From NCBI GenBank assembly GCA_921293015.1, contig OV121088.1, positions 26,511,645 to 26,575,644 of the forward strand: DNA of 64,000 nt. The letters run 5' to 3'. Positions within the stretch are counted from its first letter, which is position 1. Every line of letters starts with the position of its first letter. Positions 1 to 10,267 of the stretch are shown here, in pieces. The stretch is from Phorcus lineatus (taxonomy: Eukaryota > Mollusca > Gastropoda > Trochida > Trochidae). Position numbers and translations under genes: made by a program. The notes beneath the pieces are model-generated. The model did not search any database, was not told where the DNA came from, and saw only the letters and a program-made list of their open reading frames with translations.

Positions 1-2
1 AT

Positions 3-1088
3 CCCGACAAGCCGAAGAAGTATGGGATAAAGGCCTACATGTTGTGTGACTCAACCAATGGTTATGTTTGCAAGTTCCAACTCTACACTGGAAAAACTAA
101 TGAAACTGTCTCTGCTGGTGGAAAAACGTTCGATCTGGTGATTGATTTGGTGAAGGATTATGCTGGGAAAGGATATCATGTGTTCATGGATAATTTCTAT
201 TCCTCTGTGGCATTGTATATAAACTTGTGGGAAATGGGCACAGGTGTGACGGGAACGTTGAGAGGAAATCGCAAAGGCATTCCAGACAAGGTAAAGAAGG
301 CACAGAAAAATCAGAAGAAAGGGGATATGAAAGTCTATCACAACCAAGACCTACTCGTTTTGCGGTATGAAGACAGGAAGTCAGTATTGCTCATGTCAAC
401 CGTAGAAGACAATGAAATTGTAGAGACAGGCAAGAAGAACCGAATGACTGGGGAAGCCATTGCAAAACCACGTATCGTGCATGAATATAACAAGTACATG
501 GGCGGTGTGGATCGGGCCGACCAGATGCTGTCGTACACCCCGTTCAAGATAAAAACTCTCAAATGGTGGAAGCGTGTGTGGTTTCACGTGTTGAACGTTG
601 CCATGTTGAACGCCTACATTCTTTATAAAGAATTCTCTAAGGATAAAACCTTGAAAACAAGCCGTCAATTCAGAAAAGACTTGGTACAGCACATGATAAC
701 CTTCGCCGACACAGAAAAAGTGCCATCCCTGCGCAGACGTCCTCGCGGTCGACCAAGCACGAGCGACGAAAGTGTGTTACGTCTTCATGGTCGTCACTTT
801 CCATCAAAGATTCAGCCTGTTGGAAAAAAGAAGAATCTCTCACGCACGTGTGTTGTTTGCTCCAAAGCGAGAAGAGAAGTACTTCGAAGGGAAGTGGAAG
901 AAACCAATCAGCCAGTTCGAAAGAAGAAAAGGGTAGGCAGAGAATCTTCTTACGAATGTAGCGACTGTAATGTGGCTCTATGTGCAACCCCATGTTTCAG
1001 AATTTATCACACGTCACAAGATTGCACTAAAGCTTACATCAGTTTGATGTCAGAGAAGGAAAATGAGGGGGATAATCAAGAAGATTGA
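3..1088 (+). CDS. piggyBac-family transposase, 5'-truncated by window edge
   Basis: Cut-and-paste transposase of the piggyBac (DDE_Tnp_1_7) family. The reading frame is open from base 3; the first ATG (39) is internal, because the residues before it (KPKKYGIKAY) continue the family core. Visible catalytic residues are the Asp in FMDNFYSS (codon at 189-191), matching the second aspartate of piggyBac, and GGVDRADQM (510-512 and 519-521), matching the third aspartate and the following DxxD. The first catalytic Asp, in the DEQLL-type motif, would lie off the left edge. The C-terminus (about residues 275-335 from the ATG) has a CxxC...CSDC...C...H...C cysteine-rich domain, which in the family binds the transposon ends. 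There is no frameshift or stop in the 361 visible codons, so the copy may be intact. It could alternatively be a domesticated PGBD-like gene, but the tail and TTAA end downstream favour a transposon. Confidence 0.9.
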   Translation, partial: PDKPKKYGIKAYMLCDSTNGYVCKFQLYTGKTNETVSAGGKTFDLVIDLVKDYAGKGYHVFMDNFYSSVALYINLWEMGTGVTGTLRGNRKGIPDKVKKAQKNQKKGDMKVYHNQDLLVLRYEDRKSVLLMSTVEDNEIVETGKKNRMTGEAIAKPRIVHEYNKYMGGVDRADQMLSYTPFKIKTLKWWKRVWFHVLNVAMLNAYILYKEFSKDKTLKTSRQFRKDLVQHMITFADTEKVPSLRRRPRGRPSTSDESVLRLHGRHFPSKIQPVGKKKNLSRTCVVCSKARREVLRREVEETNQPVRKKKRVGRESSYECSDCNVALCATPCFRIYHTSQDCTKAYISLMSEKENEGDNQED

Positions 1089-1310
1089 AGAAAGAAGAAA
1101 GAAGCAGAAGTGTGGATGAGTGTTACTCTCCTGATCCAGTTGGTTTTCACATCAAAAAGGTGAAAAAGTGTTAATAGAAAAGACTTGATTGTAAAAACCT
1201 CATTGTAAATAAAAAATAATCTTTTTTTTATCGCGTAAAAGAGACAGAGAAAGTCAATGTGAGCTGTCACTGGACATTCAATATGAGCCGCATCAAAAAC
1301 CTCCCCCGAT

Positions 1311-2620
1311 CTTTCGCAAATCATATCTTCTGAATCGGGCGGCCGAACTTCATGGATTTTATATCATCATAAAGAGAAAAGAACTGGCTTTGATTCAATA
1401 TGACATTTGCATGTGCGCATGAAATAATAAAGAAGCGGCGAATGATGCGATAATTGTCGCAATGATAAAAATAAATTCACAAATGCCTGAGGGTACCCCT
1501 CTTTCTCGTTTCATATCTCCTAAACTGTTTGGTTTATTTTCATAATTTTTTCAGCTTTATCAAGACAAAAGAATTATCTTTAATTCCATGTATAATTTGC
1601 ATATGCGCAGTAACTGATGATGATGCTGCGAGTGATGCGACAAATGTCGCAAATAGGACGATTATCGAAATCTGTTTTCAAATAAATGAGAGTACCCTCC
1701 TTTCGCGGTCCATATCTCCTAAACTGTTTGGTTTATTTTCATAATTTTTTCAGCTTTATCAAGACAAAAGATTTATCTTTAATTCCATGTATAATTTGCA
1801 TATGCGCAGTAACTGATGAAGATGCTGCGAGTGATGCGACAAATGTCGCAAATAGGACGATTATCAAAATCTGTTTTCAAATAGTTGAGAGTACCCTTCT
1901 TTCGCGGTGTATATCTCTAAAACCAATTGGCGCTTTTTCATTATTTTAACACTATCGTAAAGAGGAATGATTTATCTTTAATTCCATGTATAATTTGTAT
2001 GTGCGCATGAAAAAATAACGATGCGGTGCACGTAAAGAATTCCTGTTTCATAATGCTGGAGTGTTTGCGCGAATGCTCGCCCGCGCGTGACTTCACCCGC
2101 CGAGAGAATCGGTAATGCGGGAGCCAAGGCTGTTGCCTAGAAGTCTGTGGCACTCGCATGCTGGTGCCCCGGGGCATAACGGTACTAATTAGCGCGCCGG
2201 TGCCAGAGGGCCCCGGGGGATTTAGTTTTAACTAAAAATGCCGTAGGGTCGGAACGTTGTCGGGGTACCCCCAGCCATCTTTCGCAACGTATATCTTTTG
2301 AACCGTAAGACATATTCTAATAATTTTTTCGTCATTGTAAAGAGGAATAAATTGCCTATAATTCCATATATAATACATGTATGCGCGCTCAGTATTATGG
2401 ATTTTATTTAACTTGAAATAAAGACAGTCTTCAAAAACCTGTAGAAATCTAACTAGAGATCGTATCGTAATTATTTTTATACAATCGTAAAAAGGAATAA
2501 TGTATCTTCAATTCCATAAAAGAATTTTAGTTGTGCGATAATATTTCAGGATTTTATTCAACTCGAAATGAAGACAATCTTTAGATTGTAATAGAAATCG
2601 TTCTAGGAGGTATAAAAATT
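1311..2620. repeat. degenerate 190-199 bp tandem repeat in piggyBac tail
   Basis: Units start with TTTCGC...CATATCTCCTAAACTG and contain TTAATTCCATGTATAAT, then ATGCGCAGTAACTG and GATGCGACAAATGTCGC. Unit starts are near 1321, 1511, 1710 and 1909, with more diverged copies near 2290 and 2460. The two central units (1512-1710 and 1711-1909) are nearly identical with a period of 199 bp. Short ORFs across them (1529-1949) are only the repeat read in frame and are not genes. Confidence 0.8.
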
Positions 2621-2873
2621 TCATTCAAAGTGTCGGATAAGGAGTGTTCATTTTTACACGGGATTCGCCAACTGACTTTGTATAAAACAATTTATTCCGT
2701 CCGTACTTCGCGGTATAAAAACATCATATACTGTAAAAACGGTCGCGTCTCGCGGCGCTGGAAAATTCAGCCACAGGGGCTAATTAGGCTTTAACGGTAG
2801 CGAGGCGAGTGCTGGAAAATTCAGCCACGGGGGCAAAACTGGTCAAAATAATATTCAGCAACTTGAGGGTTAA

Positions 2874-4360
2874 TAATCATAAGTTCATCCTTAGTCCAAA
2901 GCTAAGCAAATAAGGTGCATAAAAAAAAGCTGAACATATTACAAGTTCAGCCATATTCTGAAAAGTGCATAATGACACTAAAGATTTTTTATGCCCATTC
3001 ATGACTTAAGCTGGACTTACTTTTCTATCATTCATAGCAGGTAATGGTAAAGAATATGGCATATTTCATTGTTTATCATTTTATTATTGATTATTATGTT
3101 TTCACTAGTGCCTTCAATTATTACCAACATGGTCTCTAATATTGTTTGACATCCACAAATTCTACAGTTATATAGTGTTTTTCCATAACATGCCAATACC
3201 CCCTGCTGATCAGAAAAGAAATAAGTATATGTCACAAATGAGATCATGTCCCCTGCTGCAAAAAAGAAATGAGCTTAAAGAGGCGTATCTATCAGCTATA
3301 CAGGCCGTCCTTTGAGAGAAAAAAACATGAAAAAGGCGCTGCATGTACTTCTACTAATTGAAAAACAAGTAAAAAAGAAAGTAAATCTATGGACATAATA
3401 TCCAAAAATTAATAAATGATTTATAAGACTACTCAACTATGCAATGTAATGCATAGCAAAGTATTTCACAGTCGTAGCACCAATGAATGGCTTCACTTCT
3501 AAGTTTTGTTTTATTTTACAAAGTTTGCGCTCTCATTTATCTAGTTATAAAATCTGAATCAACCAAATGATATCTTAAGTACCATGTTGTAACTGGGTTA
3601 GGTAACAATCATGTACTAACATATACTTATATAATTCAGAATGTACACTTCAATTTCAATACAGCTGCAGTAATGAAGCTACACCTCACTGCAGAGAGTC
3701 AAATTTCTACTTGTTTTAATGGAAGCGGGGAAGAAATGTTCCCAAAATCTGAAATTATCAAATGGCACAACTTCAGTAAGTTGGTAACATTTTCAGGCAG
3801 ACATGATGTGAAATTTTACCGTTCTGCTCTTGAAATGATACTGTTTATGTGTACTGGAGAGTCCAACTTTAATGTGTTTTAAAAGAATTTTTTTTATATC
3901 TACAGAAATCTTAAAATATCAACAGGTACCCCTCAAGCAGGTGGGTAAAACTTAAGTTTCAGAAAGATCTGATGAAAGGAAATGCTACTGAAATGAAATG
4001 GATGCACAGACAGACAGACAGATAGGGCAATGACTCTATCTTACAGTATTACACACCTTTGAAAAACAAACAATTTGCATGGATGGGATGATACATTTTA
4101 AAAACTAGTCGAGCCTTGTAGTGACCTTGAAAATTACCTCAAGTTCACTCAAATAGACTGGTGTCTGAGTATTCTCAACATGAAGACTAATACCGATTTG
4201 ACGACTCTAGATGAAGCAGCTCATCAGATATTGTGCAAACAAGGCCCAGACAGATGTCATCATAAAAATTGTTTGTTATTAATGACCACAGGTAAGTTAC
4301 AGGTTTTTTCCAAAATTAAATGAATAAGCAAAAATGAAGAGCTATCATTATGATAAAGCT
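2874..4360. other. AT-rich non-coding stretch
   Basis: No coding exon is recognised. The short ORFs (3032-3247 minus, 3673-3882 plus) show no family signature. Bases about 3400-3560 are a diverged copy of about 41850-42020: both contain AAATGATTTAT...AATGGCTTCACTTCT...GCGCTCT...TTATCTAGTT. A tract of (CAGA)n lies at about 4007-4022. Confidence 0.5.
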
Positions 4361-5275
4361 ATCCCAGCAGGCATCTGACGTCATTTGGTTGATTTTAGGT
4401 CAGGCCGTCGATCAACCAATTTTCGACGTCGGAACAACGTTTTTTAACTGACGTTGAAATTTGGTTGGTGCTTTGACGTTGTTTCAACGTCATCAGAACA
4501 ACTTAAAACTGACATGTCATTTATTTTATAACATTTCATTATTATTAATAACATCAACTGAGTTACAGATTGTTTTAAAGAATGAAATAAAAAATGCAAA
4601 AACGAACAGCTATCATTGACATTTAAAAGTGTTATTGATATTGGATTTAGATAATTAAAGGTTAATTTCTTTCAATTTCACAATAAAGGGAAGTAACTCT
4701 GTCCTTATGTCTAATTAGAATAAACAAGGTATATGGTATTTTTCAACAGGTTTTAATTTTTCAGTTATGATCACAACTGAAAACATAAATTTTCGATTTG
4801 CATAAAGTTAGTAGTTCTTACAAAACGATAATTGCACCTTTGTAAAAAACATTTTTTTGCTTACACTTTAGTCTAAATCGTTGCAGTGTCATATAAACAT
4901 TAATACCCTCACAACGTAATTAATGTCCACAACATGGATAAGTTCATGTGAGCTTTGACTAACGAGCTCTAAGTCTTGTAATGAGGCATATGATAAAGCT
5001 GAAGGTGAAAGCATAGCCTCACAGATGATGCATTGCTTCTAATATAATAACAAACCAAAGCTAAATAACTTGACTGAGAAACAAGGTTAGACATCGAAAT
5101 GACGTCTTTTCAACGTCAATACAACGTCTTGGCTTCAACGTTGAATCAACGTCGAAATAACGCCGGATTTCGACGTCGCCGCAAATTTCAAATACAATCA
5201 AATTTCAACGTCATTTCAACGTTGGTAAACGACGTCATTTCAACGTTTATACAACGTAAGAATGCCTGCTGGGAT
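4361..5275. mobile_element. non-autonomous DNA transposon with CCCAGCAGGCAT inverted ends
   Basis: ATCCCAGCAGGCAT at 4361-4374 is the exact inverse of ATGCCTGCTGGGAT at 5262-5275. Both ends carry dense subterminal copies of GACGTC/AACGTT/TCAACGT (4378-4500 and 5090-5255), which resemble multiple transposase-binding sites. The interior has no transposase ORF; the 76-residue ORF at 5099-5329 is the repeat-rich end in frame. An AT dinucleotide flanks CCC/GGG on both sides and may be a 2-bp target duplication, as reported for ISL2EU-type elements. The superfamily is uncertain. Confidence 0.75.
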
Positions 5276-7040
5276 ACAGCTACACAAAAAGGTAGAATGG
5301 ATTTACTTTTAAAATATATATACCTGTAAATATCACAATAAAGAGAGGTTATTCTGTTGGTAGTTCTAATTAGAAATAACTCATATTCAAACAGCTTTGA
5401 TAAAACGTCATAGGTTTTGACATTGAACCGACGTCGAGTTGACTTCAGATTGTGACCGGGGGGTGGGGGGGGTGTTCATGATAGATTCAAGTATTAAAAA
5501 ATAAAAGAATAGGAAATAATTTATAACGTATCAAATAGCCCAATGGGGTCCGCCCCCCATCCCCTTTTTGAAAATCAATGATAGATTCAAGTCAGTAACA
5601 AATAGCCCAAAGCCCTCCCCCCCCCACTGTTGTCAAATTCTGAAGCCCAAACATAGTAAATCATACATAACATAACATTAGCCAGGTCCGACCCCCTTCC
5701 CCGTTGACAATTTCTGAACACGAACCCCGCCCCCAATTAAAAACATTTTTGAGTTATTAAAATGATATTTTTGACACAAATTAAATATGCGGTACCAACC
5801 AAAAATCCATGTTATTGTAGGGTGCACCGAACTGAACGTTAAATACCGCGGTTCACTTAGTGTAGTAGTGAACCATTTTACCCCTTTTATGCAGGTGCTA
5901 AATAAGGTTAATGTGCTGTGTAAAGAAGACTCAAAAGTACATATTTCATTTAAGTTCAGCTTTCTGATATATCTGAAGCACATTGAATGATATTTTTCAA
6001 ATAGCGTCACTGATTGCACTACTAACTTAGATTGCATCAAATCAGATCAATCTACATTTCTAGACTGTGAAACACAAGGAATAGGACAGAGGTTTAATAG
6101 GAATTAATGACAAGGCTATCTCTGTAAAGAGAGAAAGAGAATACTGAATAGGGGAAATGTGGGGTGATGAAAAGTGTATCTATCATTTTATTTCAAGTAT
6201 GTACCTAATGTAGAAAATTTTTAAGCTGAATCTTCAGTTCAACATTAAATTCTGCTGTCATAAATTAATGTAACATTTCTCCACCATCTAATGACTACAG
6301 GAAAAAATTACCTTTGTTTAACTTTAAATGAATAATTTACCTTAGACATTTTACTGTTGCAAAATCAAGTTTCTAATAATTCAAGGGAGACAACTCTTGA
6401 GATCCTACCTACCAATGCATGAGTAGTGTATTTGTGTCCTTTCATCATGTGGAGTACATCTTATCAGCAGAGAGCGTCCCTCACTGGCCTCAGCCTTGAG
6501 TGTTGACCTCTACTATGTCACTTTACCTTCAATATCTTATGTATCCATGTATTTGTTACTTCATTCAGGTCATTCAAAAAAATAACCAAATGATATTTTA
6601 TGATATACAGTTTTACCAATTAGTTTTTTTTAAACATGTCACTTGACACTATACTCGATATGCTTTATCTGAATGGATATGATATTATCAACAGCAAATA
6701 CATCTTAAACATATCATTCTCATCGTTCTCATGCGACCTCGCTAACACCAAAGCATAACAGCCTCACAGCTAATGATACAGTAAATAATTTAAATTATAT
6801 TTTTATCTAAATAAAGTTTGCAAAATGTAATGAAGTATTTTTGTCAGATATAGTGGGCGAGACAAACCGAAGATCAAAGTCTAGTTAGTGCTGTGATTGA
6901 ACACGAAAACTAAACGGAACGACATTTCAAATCTAAAACAGTCTAGATGATGATTTCAAAGATAAGATAACCTATATTTAATTTGACTGTAATTGAAAGA
7001 CAATATATCATAGAGAACTCACTGAATTTAAGCTATGGCG
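5276..7040. other. non-coding; G/C-run repeats at 5440-5740
   Basis: 5455-5473 has runs of six and eight G. 5545-5740 holds imperfect repeats of AATAGCCC...CCCCCC...TTGA separated by about 90 bp, with C runs up to 11. These could form G-quadruplexes on one strand. The 120-residue minus ORF (5678-6040) covers part of this repeat and resembles no family I know. 6060-7040 is plain AT-rich DNA. Confidence 0.45.
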
Positions 7041-7048
7041 ACGTCTCC

Positions 7049-7139
7049 ATTCTTACTTCGACTGTAAAATGTCGGCTTTCTGCTGAAACGAAAGTGAAAG
7101 TACGATTCTTACAAGCCTGAACTTCTTCTCGTTCACGTG
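7049..7139 (-). promoter_or_regulatory. IRF/ISRE-like element with E-box and possible minus-strand first exon
   Basis: GAAACGAAAGTGAAAGT at 7085-7101 is a tandem GAAANN array, the consensus bound by interferon regulatory factors. CACGTG lies at 7134-7139. Read on the minus strand, about 20 bases after the element is CAGTCGAA|GTAAGAATG, a good 5' splice site. This could be a non-coding first exon of an unseen leftward gene. No coding exon to the left supports it, so the exon part is speculative. Confidence 0.35.
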
Positions 7140-7515
7140 ACTAGCTTGTCCAATCACGAATCGAGGTCATTGAATCTATTTTAAGCACTTGGCTTTTCCT
7201 CGATTCGTATTTTATTTTCGAAAAGACTAAATTCCTATGTATGGTTAATCCTATCGTTTTGTGTCATTTCCATAGATTTATTTCAGCATTTGACAGTGGA
7301 AATATCACAAATATCTGAAGTTTTTAAACAGAAAATTTAACGTTGCAACATTTAAAAAAAAATAATAATACAACAAATAGGCTTACACTTACAATGTCTA
7401 GTAAAAAACTTGTTTTTATCATTAAATGTTTCTTATACTTCATTACTTATCTCCAATAGTATAAACAATTACTTAGGTGTGAAGGCGCTTTGGTTTTTAT
7501 TGAACAAGAGAAATG

Positions 7516-7567
7516 AACTTACCTGTCCGAACGCCCTACTACACTGTCACAAAAGAGAAAGTGAAAA
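7516..7567 (-). promoter_or_regulatory. second IRF/ISRE-like element before a minus-strand splice donor
   Basis: GAAAGTGAAAA at 7557-7567 reads on the minus strand as TTTTCACTTTC, an ISRE core. About 35 bases further along the minus strand is GGACAG|GTAAGTTC, a near-consensus donor. This is the same arrangement as the site at 7085, 470 bp away, suggesting alternative promoters or first exons of one leftward gene, or chance. No coding sequence is visible. Confidence 0.3.
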
Positions 7568-9140
7568 TACATAATCTTATGACGTTGATGTCTGTTAACC
7601 AATAATCTCTAGGTCCCCCGTGTAACTAAGTTAGAAAACCCATTAGGTCTAATCAATGACAACAGACCATTTAAAGAGCAACCTCCCATAACCCAAACGT
7701 CCCAATAATAAGACGCGTTAAAACAATATAAGAAATGGTTGGGTGCATCTGGGCCGGTTTACTACACTGTTAACTTTCTGTACTAATGGACTGGTCCAAT
7801 TGAAATGGCAAAAACATATATACTTATTCATTTTGAGTGTTACTTAACCATTTTTAACAGCATACGTATGTACAAAATACATATAAAAGAATGAACAGAT
7901 TAAAATGCCATAATTGAAAATATGAGTTTAAACAAATCTAAATGGCTTTATAGAGCAAATAATGTTAAAATGTTTGAGCAAATAATTTTTTTTAACTGAC
8001 TAGTTAACAGTATATGGGAATCAGATTCCTGTGACAATTTGGACATCTGCTTTTAAGGGCGTCTGAATTATGGGGTTAAATCATTTAAGGTACATATCGG
8101 AATTGACGCTAGGCTTTTGATTTTATAAACTGACATTAATGGGTGAGTAAGTGAGTGCATGAATGAGTTGTTGGTAAGCGCCTAATTAAACTAATAGAAA
8201 AATGAGACTTCTTGATATCAATTTCTTTAGTTTAATCAATTTTTTAAATTAAAATTGTTTTTTCTTGATTTCAACTTGTTTTCTTACAAAAAATTTCGTA
8301 CGAGAAGCAAATTGTTTTAATTACAACTTTTTTCTTCTTAGTAAAGAAACTTTTCCCCCAAAACATTTCATACGAAAATCAAGATTCGTACATAAATTCT
8401 CATACGAAAAACAACAGTTTTCTTTATTGTCGACCGACATAAACGACGTTTGAGAGTATAGACCTACTCCTTCAAACGGTAACTTCATGGAAATATAAAA
8501 TGATTGAAAGTGAACTTAGTACTCAGTATAGCCTTACCGAATTATTACTATTTTTTCTATCCTTTTGTGGGCGTAAATATATGATTGCTTTATACATTCG
8601 CTGTTAAGATACGATATGTATAATATTATAGGCATCAGTTAACGCATTTCGCGCTCAGATAGGCTATTTTTAGCATATGAGGACAAATGCACTGACTTTA
8701 GTTTTTTATGTATGCAATAAAATACCTCTTTTTCTTTATAATTAATCTTGAATAAATAACGAATGATAATGATCATGGCTCACTAAAACCGCAAACCATA
8801 TATCCTTGTCTAGTTGAATAATTGGAAACTTCCCATAACCTGGACGTCCCTCATTGATCGACAATGTTAAAAACACAGATATTGACACAAAAATACGAAG
8901 AAATCCCAATAACACTTCTTTCATTCAACTGCAAATCTCCTTATAGGAACGTTCAAGATTTCAAAAGAAACAGATAAATACTTTTCTGCAATCAGTCAGA
9001 CACTTTCTGACCTTAGAAAATTACAAAAAGTAGTAAACATAGAAATGTGTAAAATGTTTAAAAAAATGAATACGCTTGACATTTTGCAATCAATCCCTCC
9101 TAATCAGTATCTCCCAACAGTGGTAGCTCCGTCATAACGT
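7568..9140. other. AT-rich non-coding stretch
   Basis: No supported gene. Short ORFs (8265-8453 plus, 8742-8924 minus) lack any recognisable motif. 8220-8450 contains several T-rich copies around TTTCNTACGA (8296, 8367, 8401), a weak local repeat. Confidence 0.4.
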
Positions 9141-9149
9141 CCTATACAG

Positions 9150-9430
9150 AATTCTTAGAATTAATTATTGAGGTACCTCTTGAGTGTATGTGAATATTGT
9201 AACAGCGGCTGCATAGAAAATAAATATCATGTCTTCTTTACTTGTGACTATTGCCAGATTTTAAGAGTGCTTTATATGAAGCATTTGCGAATTGTTTATG
9301 TTGGTTTTATTTCACTGCCAAACATCATAAATTATCAAGATGAAAATTTCATTAAATTGACATATGTATATTATGTAAGTTATTTTTATTTAGAAACACG
9401 TGACTCAGTTAATTTTTCAACTTCATTGTA
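9150..9430 (+). pseudogene. non-LTR retrotransposon (LINE) ORF2 3'-end remnant
   Basis: The frame encodes CEYCNSGCIENKYHVFFTCDYC followed by LRVLYMKHLR and a Tyr-rich tail. This C-x2-C...E...H...C pattern matches the cysteine-histidine segment at the C-terminus of many invertebrate LINE reverse-transcriptase proteins, where IENEYHFLLxC is usual. Upstream there are stops and no RT core, so only a 5'-truncated, decayed end remains. The visible open frame is 87 codons. Confidence 0.5.
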
Positions 9431-10101
9431 ATATAGGCCATATGGCCCACATGACTGAATAACATCTGCCTTGCCTGTCAGTAACAGATATTGTTGGTAT
9501 AATCAAAACTGGAAACATATTTTTATAATTATTGTAACTTGTGACACTTAAAATTTATACCTTGTATGTATATTAAGAGAGATAAAATTATAACTGTGTA
9601 ATTTATTTATAACTTAGGTAAATGGTTTAAATTTCAGATTGTTCATGCAGTAACAACAAATTCTCAGCAGAAGTTTTAGTTAACAGTAACGCATAATGTA
9701 GCTTGTCAGTATCGCGTGTGGGTGGGATTGTAATGCTGGTATTCCATCTGAATCCCATGTTTAACACACGCGGCAGTAAAACTTCAACTCTCTACCAGAG
9801 GCCCGCCAGTTTACTTTCAACGACAAGTAGATCTGCCGTTTGATAAACGGCGTTGCTATACAAACATTTGCGCTTCCAACGGTAAAACGATTTCAAGTTG
9901 CAGAACGCACGCATACGAGAACAAACAATTTTCAAGTATCTCCTTCTGTACGTTAGATACTGTCAACACCACAAAAACGTGCACCTGGGTTACGTTGCCA
10001 CAGAACTTGACGGATAGCTGGACGACGTTGCTGTCTGATGCTCCAATCTCGCAGATTATTCCTATACCTTCTTGCACTAATAGGCCTTGAGCTTTGAATG
10101 G
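9431..10101. other. non-coding; higher-GC block at 9760-10080
   Basis: Bases 9760-10080 are clearly richer in G+C than their surroundings. On the minus strand they carry a 73-codon ORF (9856-10077) with no recognised family. It could be an old exon or a fragment of an element; I see no splice sites that decide. The remainder is AT-rich and featureless. Confidence 0.35.
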
Positions 10102-10267
10102 TGCACAGGGACGTGTATCGCCGAAAATTATAATGATTATATATAATGAACTAAAAATGGTATCTCTTCTTCATAAATACTAAAGTAGTATTTATAAAGA
10201 TGAGTTATCATTTTTCATTTTAATTATATAACAATATTTTCATTTTCGGCGATACAGGTCCATGTGC
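10102..10267. mobile_element. 166-bp foldback element (near-complete palindrome)
   Basis: TGTATCGCCGAAAAT at 10113-10127 is inverted as ATTTTCGGCGATACA at about 10242-10256. The complementarity extends outward (TGCACAGGGAC / GTCCATGTGC) and inward to ATAAATACTAAAGTAGTATTTAT at the centre (about 10175-10197). Nearly the whole element can fold into one long hairpin, as in foldback MITEs. No ORF. Confidence 0.75.

Larger units (their letters stand above)
1..2869 (+). mobile_element. piggyBac-type transposon, right part
   Basis: The transposase is followed by 1.8 kb of non-coding tail with degenerate tandem repeats. The tail ends in ...ACTTGAGGG directly followed by TTAA at 2870-2873. piggyBac elements insert at TTAA and typically have ends beginning CCC, so GGG|TTAA is the expected right end. 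Just inside lie two direct copies of GCTGGAAAATTCAGCCAC (2757 and 2811, 54 bp apart), which may be subterminal binding sites. The left end is outside the window, so the TIR pair and the second TTAA cannot be seen. Confidence 0.65.

Noticed and set aside
1529-1949. Paired small ORFs after the piggyBac transposase
   Set aside because: They are the same tandem repeat unit read in frame and have no independent support.
5678-6040. 120-residue minus-strand ORF as a gene
   Set aside because: It overlaps the C-rich repeat, has no family motif and no splice or poly(A) context.
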